DNA of 64,000 nucleotides from Comamonas sp. GB3 AK4-5 (GTDB taxonomy: Bacteria > Pseudomonadota > Gammaproteobacteria > Burkholderiales > Burkholderiaceae_C), in contig NZ_CP166730.1 of assembly GCF_041320665.1 (NCBI RefSeq), forward strand, positions 4,990,838 to 5,054,837, read 5' to 3'. This document shows positions 47,788-55,472 of the stretch, one piece after another. Numbering within the stretch: the first letter of the stretch is position 1; each line of letters begins with the position of its first letter. The notes under the pieces were generated by a model, which made no database searches, had not been told where the DNA came from, and saw only the letters and a program-made list of their open reading frames with translations. A program made the position numbers and the translations under genes.

Positions 47788-47839
47788 CGTCTTTAGCAGG
47801 ATTTATAAAGCGCCCGCAAGCAGAAGCAAATCGGCGCAT
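47788..47839 (-). promoter_or_regulatory. SAM-II-type riboswitch aptamer (metX leader)
   Basis: Minus-strand reading shows the SAM-II plan in order. P1 left arm GCGCC (47833-47837) is followed at once by the invariant GAUUU (47828-47832). Then comes a loop ending CUUGC-G, P1 right arm GGCGC (47810-47814), the A/U-rich UUUAUAAAU, and the invariant GCUAAA (47792-47797). These match the metX/metA SAM-II consensus in spacing and in the nucleotides that contact SAM. The P2 pseudoknot pairing is the weakest part: only UCU/AGA and GC/GC are easily seen. It begins nine bases after the GDT1 gene's stop. SAM binding would hold GCUAAA and allow the terminator to form. Confidence 0.8.
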
Positions 47840-47848
47840 GAAAAGCCA

Positions 47849-48427
47849 TTATGCCAAATCATTCACCACAGGCGTGAACAAGGCCAGCAGGCCCAGCACC
47901 AGGAAAATGACGGCCGACACCATATGCACCGTGCGCACGGGCACGCGCTTGACCAGCTTGTCGCCCAGCCACACCACCGGGGCATTGGCCAGCATCATGC
48001 CCAGCGTGGTGCCCGCCACCACCCAGACATAGGCCTGGTATTTGGCCGCCAGGGCCACGGTGGCAATTTGCGTCTTGTCACCCATCTCGGCCAGGAAGAA
48101 GGCCACCACCGTGCTGCCGAACACGCCCCAGTGGGAGTGGTCCGAGCTGCCTTCATCGTCCAGCTTGTCGGGAATCAGCATCCACACGGCCATGGCGATA
48201 AAGGACAGGCCCAGCACCCAGCGCATGACATCCGGCCCCGCCATCTGCGTCAACCAGGAGCCGACCGCGCCCGCCAGGGCATGGTTGACCAGCGTGGCCA
48301 CCAAAATGCCCATGACAATGGGCCAGGGTTTGCGAAAGCGTGCCGCCAGTACGAGAGCGAGCAACTGGGTTTTATCGCCCATTTCAGCAAGGGCGACGAT
48401 GGCGGTAGAGACGAAGAAGGCTTCCAT
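47849..48427 (-). CDS. TMEM165/GDT1-family manganese (cation) exporter
   Basis: A 192-residue inner-membrane protein with six helices in two homologous halves. Each half has the family motif ExGDKTQ (VALAEMGDKTQLLA near the N-terminus and FLAEMGDKTQIATVAL in the middle). Bacterial members export Mn2+ (MneA-type) or exchange Ca2+/Mn2+ for protons. The start at 48427 is the family start MEAFFVSTAIVALAEMGD; a much longer frame runs into the leader RNA. A yybP-ykoY manganese riboswitch lies upstream, which strongly supports the Mn role. The stop is nine bases before the SAM-II aptamer of metX. Confidence 0.93.
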   Translation of the reverse strand: MEAFFVSTAIVALAEMGDKTQLLALVLAARFRKPWPIVMGILVATLVNHALAGAVGSWLTQMAGPDVMRWVLGLSFIAMAVWMLIPDKLDDEGSSDHSHWGVFGSTVVAFFLAEMGDKTQIATVALAAKYQAYVWVVAGTTLGMMLANAPVVWLGDKLVKRVPVRTVHMVSAVIFLVLGLLALFTPVVNDLA

Positions 48428-48469
48428 GGGGATTTCTGTGTTGTGAATGGCCGGATGGTTGCGAGCACG

Positions 48470-48516
48470 CATTGACCACACTCCGACTCCGGCACGGGAT
48501 CGGTGTGCAGTCAATG
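48470..48516 (-). promoter_or_regulatory. expression-platform hairpin of the manganese riboswitch
   Basis: On the minus strand CAUUGAC-UG-CACAC pairs with GUGUG-GUCAAUG (12 pairs, two-base bulge) around a 21-base loop, 42 bases before the GDT1-family start. Its 5' arm is the same CCAUUGAC that can close the aptamer's P1 with GUCUUUGG, so the two folds exclude each other. Confidence 0.65.
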
Positions 48517-48625
48517 GTCTCGCCCAGTTCCACAGAAACCGCATGTGCCATAGGGCATGGGGCCCCAAGTTTGTTGACACATGCCTTTGGCGCATTGCGC
48601 GCCAAACGGGCTACTCCCCAAAGAC
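48510..48625 (-). promoter_or_regulatory. yybP-ykoY manganese riboswitch
   Basis: The minus strand carries the class signatures in order: GGGGAGUAG (48611-48619), a GC hairpin, UGUCAACAAAC for the first Mn-binding loop (about 48568-48580), a second irregular hairpin arm, and the closing GGGCGAGACC (48516-48525). The P1 helix is GUC-UU-UGG with CCA-UU-GAC. This class turns on Mn exporters when Mn2+ is high, and the gene downstream is such an exporter. Confidence 0.9.
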
Positions 48626-48894
48626 AATCCTGGATTTTACTGCTATTTCGCAGAGAGCGTACTTTGTATCTCTGTGAACCGTGCAGCGGAGAAACACCGC
48701 CTTAACCGAAAAAGATGTTGTAACAAGCACAAAGCTCTCAATACCCTTCCAACCGCTGCAAGCATTTGTTCGATAATGCCCGAAGCGATTGCGCTCGCGC
48801 GCAATAGCCAGTGCGTTAGCGTCTCTACCGTTGTCACGTTTGCGGACCACCTAGGGCTCCATCGCGTTTCTCTCTCTTTTTCCTGGAGTCTTCC

Positions 48895-49233
48895 ATGGGT
48901 AACAAACTTTACGTCGGCAATCTGCCGTACTCCTTCCGTGACAACGATCTGCAACAAGCCTTCAGCGCTTTCGGCACCGTGGCCAGCGCCAAGGTCATGA
49001 TGGAACGCGACACTGGCCGCTCCAAGGGCTTCGGCTTTGTGGAAATGGGCAGCGATGCAGAAGCCCAAGCCGCTATTCAAGGCATGCACGGCCAAAACCA
49101 CAGCGGTCGCGACCTGGTGGTGAATGAAGCCCGTCCCATGACCCCCCGCCCTCCCCGTAGCGGTGGCTTCGGTGGTGGCAATTTCGGTGGCGGTGGTGGC
49201 GATTTTGGCGGTGGCCGTCGCAACAGCTACTAA
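48895..49233 (+). CDS. RRM-type RNA-binding protein (glycine-rich tail), copy 1
   Basis: A 112-residue protein with one RNA recognition motif (about 2-80). RNP2 is KLYVGNLPY and RNP1 is RSKGFGFVEM, with all aromatic contacts kept. A short Gly/Phe-rich tail (GGFGGGNFGGGGGDFGGG) follows. Such small glycine-rich RRM proteins in proteobacteria and cyanobacteria are often cold-responsive RNA chaperones; the trigger here is unknown. The start is six bases after GGAG. A close paralogue follows 235 bases downstream, and an intrinsic terminator separates them. Confidence 0.93.
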   Translation: MGNKLYVGNLPYSFRDNDLQQAFSAFGTVASAKVMMERDTGRSKGFGFVEMGSDAEAQAAIQGMHGQNHSGRDLVVNEARPMTPRPPRSGGFGGGNFGGGGGDFGGGRRNSY

Positions 49234-49267
49234 TCCCACGATTTATACGCTTTCTCATAAAAGCGAA

Positions 49268-49299
49268 AACAAAGGAACCTACGGGTTCCTTTGTTGTTT
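49268..49299 (+). terminator. intrinsic terminator after first RRM gene
   Basis: Twelve-base-pair stem AACAAAGGAACC / GGTTCCTTTGTT with a TACG loop, followed by GTTTA. It lies 35 bases past the stop; the second RRM gene therefore needs its own promoter. Confidence 0.85.
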
Positions 49300-49314
49300 A
49301 GAAATGTCACAAAT

Positions 49315-49332
49315 TTACCGCCCCGGCGGTAA
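49315..49332. promoter_or_regulatory. palindrome in the leader of the second RRM gene
   Basis: TTACCGCC-CC... reads as a perfect 18-base palindrome TTACCGCCCCGGCGGTAA. It lies 16 bases past the preceding terminator and 136 bases before the second RRM gene. No T run follows, so it looks more like a protein-binding site than a terminator. Confidence 0.45.
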
Positions 49333-49467
49333 TGCTTCTTTTCCTACGCAATTAATAATGCGCAACGGGAATACCTCCCAACGAGATCGGCAGGTCGGTT
49401 TTTCATCGCAGGGGCGGTCCAGGCTTGTTTAGGTCCAATCAAGAGACAGGGATTTAGAGGAGCGATG

Positions 49468-49914
49468 ATGGGAAATAAGCTGTACGTTGGCAACCTGCCC
49501 TATACCGTACGGGACAATGATCTGCAACAAGCCTTCACACAGTTTGGCACCGTGGCCAGCGCCAAGGTCATGATGGAGCGTGATACTGGTCGCTCCAAAG
49601 GCTTTGGCTTCGTGGAAATGGCCAATGATGCAGAAGCCAGTGCCGCCATCCAAGGGATGAACGGCCAGCCACTGGGCGGACGCAGCCTGGTGGTGAATGA
49701 GGCCCGCCCCATGGAACCGCGCCCACCGCGTAATTTTGGCGGCGGTGGTGGTGGCCGCGGTGGTTATGGCGGCGGTGGTTACGGCCATGACCAGGACGGC
49801 GGCTATGGCAGTGGCCGCCAGGACAGCGGTTTCCGCAGCCCCTACGGCTCTGGCCCTCGCGGCCGGGGTGGTTATGGCGGCGGAGGAACAGGTGGTGGCT
49901 ACAACGGCGAATAA
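49468..49914 (+). CDS. RRM-type RNA-binding protein (glycine/tyrosine-rich tail), copy 2
   Basis: A 148-residue paralogue of the preceding gene. The RRM is nearly identical (KLYVGNLPYTVRDNDLQQAFTQFGTVASAKVMMERDTGRSKGFGFVEM), but the tail is longer, with Gly-Tyr repeats (RGGYGGGGYGHDQDGGYGSGR) of the low-complexity kind that can drive condensation. Start 49468 has AGGAG five bases upstream; the ATG three bases earlier is too close. Its own leader and terminator show separate expression from copy 1. RNA targets are unknown. Confidence 0.93.
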   Translation: MGNKLYVGNLPYTVRDNDLQQAFTQFGTVASAKVMMERDTGRSKGFGFVEMANDAEASAAIQGMNGQPLGGRSLVVNEARPMEPRPPRNFGGGGGGRGGYGGGGYGHDQDGGYGSGRQDSGFRSPYGSGPRGRGGYGGGGTGGGYNGE

Positions 49915-49928
49915 GCCTTGGCTTCCTC

Positions 49929-49962
49929 ACGAAAAAGGCCTCTTTTCAGAGGCCTTTTTCGT
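49929..49962. terminator. bidirectional intrinsic terminator
   Basis: Stem ACGAAAAAGGCCTC / GAGGCCTTTTTCGT around TTTTCA, with T runs either way. It ends the second RRM gene on the plus strand and the lptC transcript on the minus strand, which shows that no lptA follows lptC here. Confidence 0.88.
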
Positions 49963-49978
49963 TGCACGCGGTCCGTCA

Positions 49979-50584
49979 TCAAGGCGCAACGCGCCCGGGC
50001 TGCAGCGAGCCTCGCACCCGGCCCTGCATCTGCACCACCTGAGAGACGTTGTCGTATTCCAGCTTGTCGCTGGTGAAGCGGTCCTCGCCCCGGGTCAGCA
50101 CCACAGGCAAATGGGAGCGCACGCGCTCTTCCTGGGTCCATGCATGGAGAAACTCGCCTTCAAACTTCAATGCCGTCCTGGGCGGCAGCGGTTGGCGCAC
50201 CACCACGGCGTTGCCCCATAGCTGCACCTCGGATGCATCGGAGTTGCTGATGCCCTTGCGCGCCGTGGCCGTGGTCTTGGTGCCGTCCGGGGCAAAGCCG
50301 CGCAGGTCCACCTGCTGGATTTCCATGGTGTCGGTGTCGGGGTAGTGATCGCCGCGATCGCCCCGAATCTCACTTTGCATACGGCCCTTGGCGTCAAAGT
50401 CCTTCACCATGAAGTGCAGCATGGTGTAGTCGGGCTCGTGCAGCACCGGGCGCTCGGCCACAGGGCGGGACACCGTAGGCGCATTGCGCACCAGCCACCA
50501 CGAGCCCAGCGCCAGCAGCGCCATCAGCAGCACCGGCAGATACAGCGAGACCTGCTCCCAGGAGCGACGCACAGCAGCCATCAT
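49979..50584 (-). CDS. lptC: LPS export protein LptC
   Basis: A 201-residue bitopic inner-membrane protein whose single helix (about 12-32, LYLPVLLMALLALGSWWLV) anchors a periplasmic beta-jellyroll that passes LPS from LptFGB to LptA. YTMLHFMVKDFDAKGRMQSEIRG and the later LEYDNVSQVVQMQGRVRGSLQ match the fold. It overlaps kdsC by four bases and follows the kdsD-kdsC order. The usual next genes lptA and lptB are missing; a terminator follows at once. Confidence 0.92.
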   Translation of the reverse strand: MMAAVRRSWEQVSLYLPVLLMALLALGSWWLVRNAPTVSRPVAERPVLHEPDYTMLHFMVKDFDAKGRMQSEIRGDRGDHYPDTDTMEIQQVDLRGFAPDGTKTTATARKGISNSDASEVQLWGNAVVVRQPLPPRTALKFEGEFLHAWTQEERVRSHLPVVLTRGEDRFTSDKLEYDNVSQVVQMQGRVRGSLQPGRVAP

Positions 50585-51129
50585 GGTAGGTAGGTCTCCA
50601 GCAAACGACGGTAAGCGCCCGTGGCCGTCAGCAGCAAATCACACACCGCACGCACCGCGCCATGGCCGCCCGCCTGGGGCGTGACCCAATGCGCCAGCGC
50701 CGCACACTCCGCATGGGCATTGGCGGGGGCACAGGCCAGGGCACTGCGCTGCATCATCGGCAGATCGGGCCAGTCATCGCCCATGGCGGCGGCCTGGCTC
50801 CAGTCCAAGCCCAGCGCATCCAAGATGGACTGGGCCGCCGGCAACTTGTCTTCCGTGCCATAGCGCACATGCACCACGCCCAGCTGTGCAAGGCGCAGTC
50901 GCAGCGGCTTGGAATCCCGCCCCGTCACCACGGCAGGGGTGATGCCGGCTTTTTGCAGCAGCTTGATGCCATGGCCGTCCAGGGTGTTGAAACGCTTGAA
51001 CGTTTCGCCCTCTTCGGAAAACAGCAGCCCGCCATCGGTGAGCACGCCATCCACATCCAGAAACAGCACACGCACCGGCTGGGCCTGCAGCAGCAGCTCG
51101 GTGGGGAATTGCAGGGCAGCATGGACCAT
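50581..51129 (-). CDS. kdsC: 3-deoxy-D-manno-octulosonate 8-phosphate phosphatase KdsC
   Basis: A 182-residue HAD-family phosphatase that yields free KDO for lipid A-core synthesis. The nucleophile and acid are in VLFLDVDGVLTDGGL, with motif II around VVTGRDSKPLRLR, Lys in GTEDKLPAAQ and motif IV in AAMGDDWPDLPMM. The small cap-less form and tetramer-type size fit KdsC. Start 51129 overlaps the kdsD stop (ATGA); a much longer frame upstream lies within kdsD and is not real. Confidence 0.94.
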   Translation of the reverse strand: MVHAALQFPTELLLQAQPVRVLFLDVDGVLTDGGLLFSEEGETFKRFNTLDGHGIKLLQKAGITPAVVTGRDSKPLRLRLAQLGVVHVRYGTEDKLPAAQSILDALGLDWSQAAAMGDDWPDLPMMQRSALACAPANAHAECAALAHWVTPQAGGHGAVRAVCDLLLTATGAYRRLLETYLP

Positions 51130-52136
51130 CAGATCACCTTGGCGCGCATCAGGTCGCGGATATGCACCACACCGGCCAGGCGGCCGTCGGCCTCTACCGC
51201 CATCACCGAGGTGATGCCGTGCTGCTCCATCAGCTGCGCGGCATCCACCGCCAGCGCGTCCACCGCAATGGTTTTGGGGCGAGCATGCATCAAGGCCTGG
51301 GCCGTGGCGCCACGCAGCTCGGTGCCCACTTCGATGCAGCGGCGCAAATCTCCATCGGTGAAGATGCCCTGCACCTGCTGCTGCGCATCCACCACCACGG
51401 CACAACCCAGGCCCTTGGCCCCCATCATGCGCATCAGCGTGCTGAAGTCTGCCTCAGGCAGCACCGTGGGCAAATCGTCGCCCTTGCGCATCACATCGGC
51501 CACATGGGTCAGCAGCTTGCGACCCAGCGAGCCACCGGGGTGGGAACGGGCAAAATCCTCGGCCCTAAAGCCCCGGGCATCCAACAGCGCCATGGCCAGG
51601 GCATCACCCAGGGCCATTTGCGCCGTGGTGCTGGCCGTGGGCGCCAGGTTCAACGGACAGGCTTCGCGCTCGACACTGGTGTCCAGCACCCAGTCGGCAT
51701 GGCGGGCCAGGCTGGATGCCACGCCACCGGTCATGGCCACCAGGGCCACGCCCTGGCGCTTGAGGGCCGTCAACAACGAGGTGATCTCATCGGTCTCGCC
51801 GCTGTTGGACAGGGCCAGCACCAGGTCCTGGGCCGTGACCATGCCCAGATCGCCGTGGCTGGCCTCGGCCGGGTGCACAAAAAAAGCGGGGGTGCCGGTG
51901 GAGGCCAATGTGGCCGCCAGCTTGCGGCCCACATGGCCGCTCTTGCCCATGCCCATGACCACCACGCGCCCGGGCAGCTGCAAAATTTTGCGCACCACCT
52001 GAGAAAAAGCATCGTCCAGCCGCGCGGACATGGCCTGCAGGGCTTGCACCTCAATGGCCAGAGTACTGCGGGCCAACTCCAGGGCCCGCCCGCTGTCCCG
52101 GGACGGGGTGCGGGCCGAAGTATCAGAAACTTGCAT
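51129..52136 (-). CDS. kdsD: arabinose-5-phosphate isomerase KdsD/KpsF
   Basis: A 335-residue isomerase making arabinose-5-phosphate from ribulose-5-phosphate, the first step to KDO. The SIS domain has VVVMGMGKSGHVGRKLAATLASTGTPAFFVHPAEASHGDLG, followed by the ALSNSGETDEI phosphate loop. Two C-terminal CBS domains (about 210-330) include DLRRCIE and HGITSVMAVE. It is first in the kdsD-kdsC-lptC operon. About 130 bases separate it from the GGDEF-EAL gene upstream. Confidence 0.95.
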   Translation of the reverse strand: MQVSDTSARTPSRDSGRALELARSTLAIEVQALQAMSARLDDAFSQVVRKILQLPGRVVVMGMGKSGHVGRKLAATLASTGTPAFFVHPAEASHGDLGMVTAQDLVLALSNSGETDEITSLLTALKRQGVALVAMTGGVASSLARHADWVLDTSVEREACPLNLAPTASTTAQMALGDALAMALLDARGFRAEDFARSHPGGSLGRKLLTHVADVMRKGDDLPTVLPEADFSTLMRMMGAKGLGCAVVVDAQQQVQGIFTDGDLRRCIEVGTELRGATAQALMHARPKTIAVDALAVDAAQLMEQHGITSVMAVEADGRLAGVVHIRDLMRAKVI

Positions 52137-52267
52137 GGCGAAATTCTAGGGCTTGTTCACTTTCGCCCCCGCGATTGCGGGCTATGGCCCGGTGATGGAC
52201 TCGCCAGCGCTGCGAACTCATCCCGATTGCGCTCCAACGCGCCTGCATAGAGATCGTGAACACGTTC

Positions 52268-54709
52268 TTACTGCGCCAGCATCACCTCGGCCTCGTCCGG
52301 TCGGCCAAACAGATAGCCCTGGAAGCGCCGGCAGCCATTGCGCACCAGAAACTCCAGCTGGCCCTGTGTTTCCACCCCTTCGGCCACCACCTCCAGCCCC
52401 AGGCTCTGGCCCAGGGCAATCACCGTGCGCACGATGGCGGCATCGTTGGCGTCCAGCAGCACATCGCGCACAAAGCTCTGGTCGATCTTCAGCTGCGACA
52501 GCGGCAGGCGCTTGAGGTAGCCCAGCGAGGAGTAGCCCATGCCAAAGTCGTCCAGCGAAAAGCGTATGCCCATGGCCCGCAGCGATTGCATCTTGGCAAT
52601 GCTGTCCTCCACGGCCTCCAGCATCAGGCTCTCGGTCAGCTCCAGCTTGAGCAGGTCGGGGCGTGCCCCGGTGTCGCGCAGAATGTCCTGGATACGGCAC
52701 AGAAAATCGGCGTGGCGGAACTCCTGGGCACTCAGGTTCACCGCCAAGGTCCAGCAGGCCGAGATCGGGTGACGGGCCCAGGCCGCCAGTTGCAGGCAGG
52801 CCTGGCGCAGCACCCAGCGGTCCAAGGCAAAAATCAGCCCCAGCTGCTCGGCCACCGGGATAAAACTCCCCGGCGGCACCATGCCGCGCTCGGGGTGGGC
52901 CCAGCGCACCAGGGCTTCGGCGCCCAGCACGCTGCCCTGGTCGTCCACCACGGGCTGGTAGTGCAGCACAAAGTCCCCGCGATCCAGGGCGATGTGCAGA
53001 TCGGCCTCCAGCGCTGCCCGGGCGCGCAGACTGCGCTGCAGCTCGGGGTCGAAAACGCTCCAGGCATTGCGCCCCTGGGCCTTGGCCTCACCCAGGGCCA
53101 ACTCCACGCACTGCCGCATGTCATCCACCGAGCGGTCGCGCCCCCAAAACCCGGCCGCCCCGATGCCGAATGAGGCATGGACTGCCCGGCCCTGCAGCTC
53201 ATAGGCCTGGTCCAGCACCCCCATCAGGCTCACAGCCATGGCGCTGGCCCGCGCCTGAGCCTGGGCCATGTCGGGTGCCAGGGCTTCGATCAGCACCAGA
53301 AACTCATCCCCCCCCACGCGCCCCACCACATCGCCGGGGCGGCACCAGGCCCGCAGGCGGCGCGCCACCTCTTGCAGCAGGGCGTCGCCCCAGCTGTGGC
53401 CCATGGCGTCGTTGATGCCCTTGAAATGGTCCACATCCAGCAGCAGCAAGGCGCCCGCACCATGTTTGAGGCTGCGCTCCAGCGCCTGGTCAATCTGCTG
53501 CAGCATGGCGGCACGGTTGGGCAGCTCGGTCAAATCATCCCGGTAGGCCAGGCGGCGGATGGCGACCTCGGTCTGCTTGCGCTCGGTGATGTTGCGCGCC
53601 ACGCCACGGTAGCCCGTGAAAACGCCCTCTTCATCCCAGACCGGGGTGCCGCTGAGGGACAGCCAGGTGAGCTGGTCATTGCCGTCGTGGTGGCACAGCT
53701 CCCAGTCGTGAAAGGCTTCACGCCGCGCCATCAACGCCTGGCGTTCTGCTATTTTTTCAGAAGCTTCATATGCTTGCTGCCACAGTGTTTGCGCCCAAAA
53801 ATACTGGGTATGCAGGCTTTGCTGCAGCGCGTCCGGGCAACCATCCAGATGTACAAAGCGCAGACGGCCATCCAGCTCCCAGAACCAGTCGGACGACAGC
53901 GCCGTCATGCTGCGCCAGCGCTGCTCGCTCTGGCTGAGCTGCTGCTGGGTCTGCACATAGTCGGTCACATCGGTATAGGTGCGCACCTTGCGGCCATCGC
54001 GCTCGGGGTGGGTGCGCACCTCCAGATAGCGGCCTTCCTGCGTACGGCGGATATAGACCGATGGGCAATAGCGCCCGTCAATGCCTCCTACCGTCGCGCC
54101 CGGAGGCCAGTACAGGGCGCGGTCGAATTCACCACGCTCGCGCTGAAAAGCCACCAGCTCGCGCAAAAAAGGCTGCTGCTCCATGCGCGCTTCGGGAATG
54201 TCCAGCAGCTCCAGCGCGCGCTCGTTGTACAGCTGCACACGGCCCTGGGCATCCATGCTGATCACCCCCTGCGAAATACTCGACAGCGTGGAGTGCAGCT
54301 CGCGGCTGTGCTCGGCCAGGGCCCGCTCGGTGGCCCGCTGGCGGGCCAGGCTTTCCAGCTGCTCGGGCAGCGGCTGCAAATGCTGACTGGAGCCAGGCTG
54401 CGGAGGACACACCACAAAATCGGCAAAGCCCGCACGCATGGACAAGGCGGCCAGCTCTTCCTGCCCAAACTCCACCATCACCAGGGCCATGGTAGAACCC
54501 AGCCAGCGCAGGGCCTGCAGCGCATCGCCATCGGTTTGCTCGAAGGCCACCATGGCCATTTGCGGCAGATGCTGGGCGTGCAGGATCTGGCCACCGGCCA
54601 GGTCGGTGGCATGCAGCACACGCCATCGCGGTCGCACGCTGAACAAAAACTGCTGTACCTGTTCCGCGTGGGCACAGTCACCATCGATCAGCAGAACAGT
54701 CAATTCCAT
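52268..54709 (-). CDS. PAS-GGDEF-EAL protein with degenerate receiver domain
   Basis: An 813-residue cytoplasmic signalling protein. The N-terminal 120 residues look like a receiver: LLIDGD is kept, but the phosphoacceptor strand reads MAMVAFEQTDGD, with no Asp in the right place. Two PAS domains follow (about 145-270 and 280-405), then GGDEF with an intact RVGGDEFLVLIE motif (about 410-570), then EAL with the catalytic GAEALVRW motif and DDFGMGYSSLGYLKRLP (about 580-810). Both cyclic-di-GMP synthesis and breakdown are possible by motif. Start 54709 (MELTVLLIDGD) begins the receiver fold. It is divergent from apt. Confidence 0.9.
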   Translation of the reverse strand: MELTVLLIDGDCAHAEQVQQFLFSVRPRWRVLHATDLAGGQILHAQHLPQMAMVAFEQTDGDALQALRWLGSTMALVMVEFGQEELAALSMRAGFADFVVCPPQPGSSQHLQPLPEQLESLARQRATERALAEHSRELHSTLSSISQGVISMDAQGRVQLYNERALELLDIPEARMEQQPFLRELVAFQRERGEFDRALYWPPGATVGGIDGRYCPSVYIRRTQEGRYLEVRTHPERDGRKVRTYTDVTDYVQTQQQLSQSEQRWRSMTALSSDWFWELDGRLRFVHLDGCPDALQQSLHTQYFWAQTLWQQAYEASEKIAERQALMARREAFHDWELCHHDGNDQLTWLSLSGTPVWDEEGVFTGYRGVARNITERKQTEVAIRRLAYRDDLTELPNRAAMLQQIDQALERSLKHGAGALLLLDVDHFKGINDAMGHSWGDALLQEVARRLRAWCRPGDVVGRVGGDEFLVLIEALAPDMAQAQARASAMAVSLMGVLDQAYELQGRAVHASFGIGAAGFWGRDRSVDDMRQCVELALGEAKAQGRNAWSVFDPELQRSLRARAALEADLHIALDRGDFVLHYQPVVDDQGSVLGAEALVRWAHPERGMVPPGSFIPVAEQLGLIFALDRWVLRQACLQLAAWARHPISACWTLAVNLSAQEFRHADFLCRIQDILRDTGARPDLLKLELTESLMLEAVEDSIAKMQSLRAMGIRFSLDDFGMGYSSLGYLKRLPLSQLKIDQSFVRDVLLDANDAAIVRTVIALGQSLGLEVVAEGVETQGQLEFLVRNGCRRFQGYLFGRPDEAEVMLAQ

Positions 54710-54910
54710 ATGTTCCAGGCGCCAGGGGATGGACGAGGCCACAATACCGACTGGCGGCATTGCACATGGGCAAGCATTATGCTCAGCTCCCAAGTGCCAT
54801 CCGGTCACCTGTACTGCCGGCCGTAATCCACGGCTGCCGCTTGTCCCACCTCTTGCCTACGGCACACGGTGCCGAATCTTGAGCGCTTTGTGCGTCCCTG
54901 CCACTTTGCC

Positions 54911-55468
54911 ATGACCCATCTCAGCGTCACCGACTACCTCCGCGGCCATATCCGCACCGTGCCCGACTGGCCTGCACCCGGCGTGCAATTCCGCGACATC
55001 ACCCCGCTGCTGCAAGACCCCAAGGTCTTCCGCGTGCTGATCGATGCCTTTGTCCACCGCTATATGGACAAGGACATGCGCCCCGACGTGGTCGCCGGCC
55101 TGGATGCACGCGGCTTCATCCTGGGCTCGGTCATTGCCTACGAACTGGGCGTGGGCTTTGTGCCCATCCGCAAAAAGGGCAAGCTGCCCTTCACCACCGT
55201 GGAAGAAACCTACGAGCTGGAATACGGCAGCGCCACCGTGGAGCTGCACACCGACGCCGTCAAGGCCGGTGACAAGGTGCTGCTGATTGACGACCTGATC
55301 GCCACCGGTGGCACCATGATGGCGGGCAAGAAGCTGCTGGAAAAGCTGGGCGCCACCGTGACGGAGGGTGCGGCCATTGTGGACCTGCCCGAGCTCGGCG
55401 GCTCCAACCGCCTGCGCGGGGAAGGCCAGCTGAAGCTGTTCACTTTGGTGGATTTTGCGGGGCACTGA
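54911..55468 (+). CDS. apt: adenine phosphoribosyltransferase
   Basis: A 185-residue purine salvage enzyme that joins adenine to PRPP to give AMP. The PRPP loop is [17 protein letters not shown], and the N-terminal [17 protein letters not shown] and [14 protein letters not shown] segments are typical of Apt. Start 54911 ([10 protein letters not shown]) matches the family; a longer frame adds 14 residues. Repeat copy C begins five bases after the stop. It is divergent from the GGDEF-EAL gene and stands alone. Confidence 0.95.
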   Translation: MTHLSVTDYLRGHIRTVPDWPAPGVQFRDITPLLQDPKVFRVLIDAFVHRYMDKDMRPDVVAGLDARGFILGSVIAYELGVGFVPIRKKGKLPFTTVEETYELEYGSATVELHTDAVKAGDKVLLIDDLIATGGTMMAGKKLLEKLGATVTEGAAIVDLPELGGSNRLRGEGQLKLFTLVDFAGH

Positions 55469-55472
55469 CTCC

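Noticed and set aside
47801..47810. A TATAAA with a TTGCTT 16 bases upstream before metX, looking like a sigma-70 promoter (minus strand).
   Set aside because: The same bases are the conserved AUAAAU and loop of the SAM-II-type aptamer; a promoter here would start transcription inside the aptamer and leave it non-functional.
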